A stretch of 6,762 bases of DNA, from assembly GCA_021154065.1 (NCBI GenBank), contig JAJKJG010000193.1, positions 1-6,762 on the forward strand, written 5' to 3'. Origin of the DNA: Methylobacterium sp. Its GTDB lineage: Bacteria > Pseudomonadota > Alphaproteobacteria > Rhizobiales > Beijerinckiaceae. Each line of letters starts with the position of its first letter. The first letter of the stretch is position 1. A program made the position numbers and the translations under genes. This document shows positions 6,197 to 6,762 of the stretch, piece after piece. Below the pieces are notes generated by a model, which was not told the origin of the DNA, did not search any database, and saw only the letters and a program-made list of their open reading frames with translations.

Positions 6197-6694
6197 ATGG
6201 CTGAGAAGGATCTCAAGGCGCTCTTTCTGCACCTACTAAATGACACCTATTCCGCCGAAAAGGCGATCCTGAAAGCTCTTCCTGAGATGGCGCAAGCGGC
6301 TCAATCCGAGGAGCTCAGAGGCGCATTCGCGGTCCACCTCAAAGAGACAGAGGAGCAGGTGAAGCGCCTGGAACGGGTGTTCCAGCTCGCAGGCGAGCAG
6401 GCCGAAGGGGTCGAGTGCAAGGCCATTCAGGCAATCATTGAGGAGGGCCAAGAGATCCGCGAGGAGTTTGAGGGCGGCGAGGCTTTGGATGCCGGTCTGA
6501 TCGCAGCGGCTCAGGCCGTGGAGCATTACGAGATCACTCGCTACGGCACCCTGCTCTCGTGGGCTAAGCAGCTTGGCCTCTCAGACGCGGAGGAGCTCCT
6601 GAAGGAGACATTGGTCGAAGAGGAGAACACGGACGCGGTTCTCTCGGAGCTAGCTGAGGAGGCGATCAACCCCGCCGCTGCAGCGCGTAGCTAG
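6197..6694 (+). CDS. YciE/YciF-family ferritin-like protein (DUF892)
   Basis: A complete 165-residue protein of the DUF892 family, whose structures show a ferritin-like four-helix bundle able to hold a di-metal site. The opening LKALFLHLLNDTYSAEKAILKAL is diagnostic when read with the later AVEHYEITRYGTL. Acidic and histidine positions suited to metal binding are Glu21, His47 and Glu50 on the early helices and Glu109, His110, Glu112 and Glu142 on the later ones; which of these are ligands is inference. Length is typical of the family. No signal peptide or membrane segment is seen, and the protein is very acidic. Relatives are induced by osmotic and general stress, and in enterobacteria yciF and yciE neighbour katN, which echoes the Mn-catalase at the start of this window. 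The biochemical role is not settled; suggestions include iron or peroxide handling. The start at 6197 rests on the AGGAGA site. Confidence 0.92.
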   Translation: MAEKDLKALFLHLLNDTYSAEKAILKALPEMAQAAQSEELRGAFAVHLKETEEQVKRLERVFQLAGEQAEGVECKAIQAIIEEGQEIREEFEGGEALDAGLIAAAQAVEHYEITRYGTLLSWAKQLGLSDAEELLKETLVEEENTDAVLSELAEEAINPAAAARS

Positions 6695-6762
6695 CCGGTT
6701 ACGAGCCGACGGGGCTACGTCTCGCCCGCTTCACGTGCGCTCGCGCCGCCTGGATCAGACGC

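Noticed and set aside
6695..6762. Terminator or gene start at the right edge
   Set aside because: Only a 4-bp stem (AGCC/GGCT) with no T-run is seen, and no start codon with a ribosome site is evident before the window ends.

Overview
The window is high-GC and bacterial, with short spacing between genes and all genuine genes on the + strand. Gene content (Mn-catalase, a three-gene cyanophycin cluster, a YciE/YciF-type ferritin-like protein) and a possible sigma-EcfG-type stress promoter suggest a proteobacterium, perhaps an alphaproteobacterium of the Rhizobiales type. That placement is inference: no rRNA or other phylogenetic marker is present. Cyanophycin genes also occur in cyanobacteria, but base composition and neighbours do not suggest one.

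Layout. Bases 1-561 hold the 3' part of a manganese catalase gene whose start lies upstream of the window. A gene-poor gap (562-891) follows, with no confident gene. Bases 892-5545 form a tightly packed operon: cphA (cyanophycin synthetase), iaaA (isoaspartyl peptidase/beta-aspartyl dipeptidase, Ntn hydrolase) and cphB (cyanophycinase). cphA and iaaA overlap by 4 nt (GTGA); iaaA and cphB overlap by 1 nt (TGATG). After it, about 5601-6123 carries the wreck of a PAS-domain sensor protein, readable only by crossing several single-base frameshifts. Bases 6197-6694 encode a complete DUF892 (YciE/YciF) ferritin-like protein with a good ribosome binding site and a candidate stress promoter. The last 68 bases hold nothing recognisable.

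How the genes work together. CphA polymerises Asp and Arg with ATP into cyanophycin, an insoluble nitrogen/carbon reserve. CphB cuts the polymer to beta-Asp-Arg dipeptides, and IaaA splits these to free Asp and Arg. Synthesis and full breakdown are therefore on one predicted transcript, which requires some control beyond transcription to avoid futile cycling. The flanking Mn-catalase and YciF-type protein are families tied to peroxide and general stress; in Salmonella their relatives sit together in the yciGFE-katN locus. The region thus looks like a stress/storage island, and the dead PAS gene suggests past rearrangement between its parts.
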